Of a stretch of DNA of 14,673 nt, positions 14,049 through 14,673 are shown in pieces. The position numbers and the translations under genes are program-made. The stretch is from JAGLHV01 sp023143305 [NCBI: Clostridia bacterium] (GTDB taxonomy: Bacteria > CBDUZB01 > JAGLHV01), in contig DAOVVV010000048.1 in the NCBI GenBank assembly GCA_030637025.1, forward strand, positions 1 to 14,673, given 5' to 3'. Within the stretch, counting starts at the first letter, position 1. The number at the start of each line of letters is the position of its first letter. The notes beneath the pieces were generated by a model. That model saw nothing but the letters and a program-made list of their open reading frames with translations. It did not search any database and was not told where the DNA came from.

Positions 14049-14334
14049 TTAACCATCTTTTTCAAAGGGGGAAAATTTGTTCGCGCCATACATTGTCATA
14101 AATTGTGTTTGACTATTTTTTCAAACTCCCAAATCCCAAATTCAAACTTCAAAATACCAACTTCGAAATCTCAAACATCCTCATTCAATACTTCGATTAC
14201 ACTCAGTACAAATTCCTTGAGCAACTACAACCAAATTTGCCACTCGCTATTTACCGTCTTTTATCTCTTTCTTTTAACTTTGTGCCTCTGTGCCTTGATG
14301 CCTTTGTGCCTATCTTTTTCTTTTAACCATCTTT
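14049..14334. repeat. 12-bp direct repeats flanking the repeat-rich block
   Basis: TTAACCATCTTT occurs at 14049-14060 and again at 14323-14334, bracketing almost exactly the low-complexity and repeat-rich part of the intergenic stretch. Confidence 0.6.
14281..14312. repeat. Short tandem repeat, four 8-bp units
   Basis: The units are TGTGCCTC, TGTGCCTT, GATGCCTT and TGTGCCTA. Read on the other strand it is a GGCACAAA/GGCACAGA-type repeat. Confidence 0.75.
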
Positions 14335-14336
14335 AT

Positions 14337-14673
14337 CTATTTCGCCACCACAACAGTCCCGTTAAATACTTTACCATCTACTTTAATCTGATATATATAT
14401 ACCTTTCCGCTTACAATAGACCCACTATTATTCCGACCGTCCCAGGTTAAAGATGTAATACTACTTGATGGTAAGTTATCCCTCACCACACTGCCCGATA
14501 AATCAAATATCATTCCTTCAACTGTTTCGTTATTAGGATTGGTAAAAATAAAATTAGCTAACTCATTTATTCCATCCCCGTTAGGCGTAATTATCTTAGG
14601 GGTTAGTTTAACAAAACGAGAATCATCTTCCTCCTGATAACTAATGTTTCCCCTGATTTCAAATCCTCCTGCC
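14337..14673 (-). CDS. Exported protein, C-terminal part with gliding/FlgD-type Ig-like domain (cut by window edge)
   Basis: I translated this by hand; the frame enters at the right edge and ends at TAG 14339-14337 (111 residues visible). It shows VKLTPKIITPNGDGINE, then ANFIFTNPNNETVEGMIFDL, SGSVVRDNLPS, LTWDGRNNSGSIVSGKVYIY and a last strand VDGKVFNGTVVVAK. The order PNGDGxND-like, the DL-G-VVR strand and WDGR(D/N)xxGxxVxxGxYxY is that of the FlgD-Ig/CHU_C-type C-terminal beta domain found at the end of large secreted or surface proteins. In Bacteroidota a similar domain is a type IX secretion signal. Whether that applies here is unknown, because the last residues lack a clear sorting motif. 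The bulk of the protein is outside the window. Confidence 0.85.
   Translation of the reverse strand, partial: AGGFEIRGNISYQEEDDSRFVKLTPKIITPNGDGINELANFIFTNPNNETVEGMIFDLSGSVVRDNLPSSSITSLTWDGRNNSGSIVSGKVYIYQIKVDGKVFNGTVVVAK

Larger units (their letters stand above)
13860..14336. other. Intergenic stretch with degenerate repeats
   Basis: No convincing gene on either strand. It holds the leader of the TPR lipoprotein gene (13860 to about 13980), an inverted repeat CCCCTT...AAGGGG (14045-14050 and 14065-14070), AT/C-rich low-complexity sequence with CCCAAAT/CAAATTC-like words (about 14120-14180), a segment TTCGATTACACTCAGTACAA (about 14192-14211) resembling dispersed repeats I associate with other bacterial genomes, and a short tandem repeat at 14281-14312. 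Confidence 0.6.

Noticed and set aside
14103-14450. Plus-strand open frames of 73 and 115 codons
   Set aside because: They consist of low-complexity and tandem-repeat DNA and then run antisense to the CHU_C/FlgD-type domain.

Overview
This window looks like a fragment of an AT-rich (roughly one-third GC by eye), diderm bacterial genome, probably from an uncultivated lineage. The diderm evidence is the start of a TonB-dependent outer-membrane receptor, four TPR proteins with lipoprotein signal peptides, and an exported protein ending in a gliding/FlgD-type Ig-like domain. Shine-Dalgarno sites and sigma70-type promoters (TTGACA or TTGAAA, 17 bp, TAAAAT) are easy to find, so gene starts are mostly well supported. 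I cannot name the phylum from the sequence; Omnitrophota-, Desantisbacteria- or Planctomycetes-like genomes are inference only. I see no tRNA, rRNA, CRISPR array or transposase.

Layout. 1-1000 (minus): a biotin-uptake operon. bioY is followed by a TonB-dependent receptor (cut by the window edge) with an ATGA start/stop overlap, downstream of a clear promoter whose -35 box lies inside a BirA-type operator. 1028-2445 (minus): a lipoprotein with a CsgG/TolB-like domain plus TPRs, followed by a small reading frame broken by one TAA codon. 2446-3281: a gene-poor stretch, a small two-helix membrane protein resembling the DUF6868 family, and back-to-back promoters. 3282-4199 (plus): a diacylglycerol/YegS-type lipid kinase. 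4271-5970 (minus): an AbiEi/AbiEii toxin-antitoxin pair with its own promoter and a palindromic operator. Directly beyond it (5995-6093, plus) is a second, diverged copy of the last 32 codons of the lipid-kinase gene. The module therefore sits between direct repeats, as expected of cargo gained by recombination at that gene's 3' end. 6131-9305 (minus): two tandem 13-repeat TPR lipoproteins that are collinear duplicates. 9651-10553 (minus): a patatin-like phospholipase, divergent from 10811-13013 (plus), which is a family-2 glycosyltransferase overlapping an SPL-family radical SAM protein with an N-terminal extension. 13062-13859 (minus): a fourth TPR lipoprotein. 13860-14336: a non-coding stretch with several degenerate repeats. 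14337-14673 (minus): the C-terminus of an exported protein.

How it fits together. The firm systems are BirA-controlled biotin uptake across both membranes and the AbiE type IV toxin-antitoxin module. The four TPR lipoproteins share an N-terminal pattern and a C-terminal cap, so they are one expanded paralogous family, probably envelope scaffolds of unknown function. Their interleaving with a lipid kinase, a phospholipase and a glycosyltransferase hints at envelope maintenance, but that is inference from proximity. The least ordinary features are the AbiE module bracketed by duplicated kinase 3' ends and the BirA/bioY/TonB-receptor arrangement.
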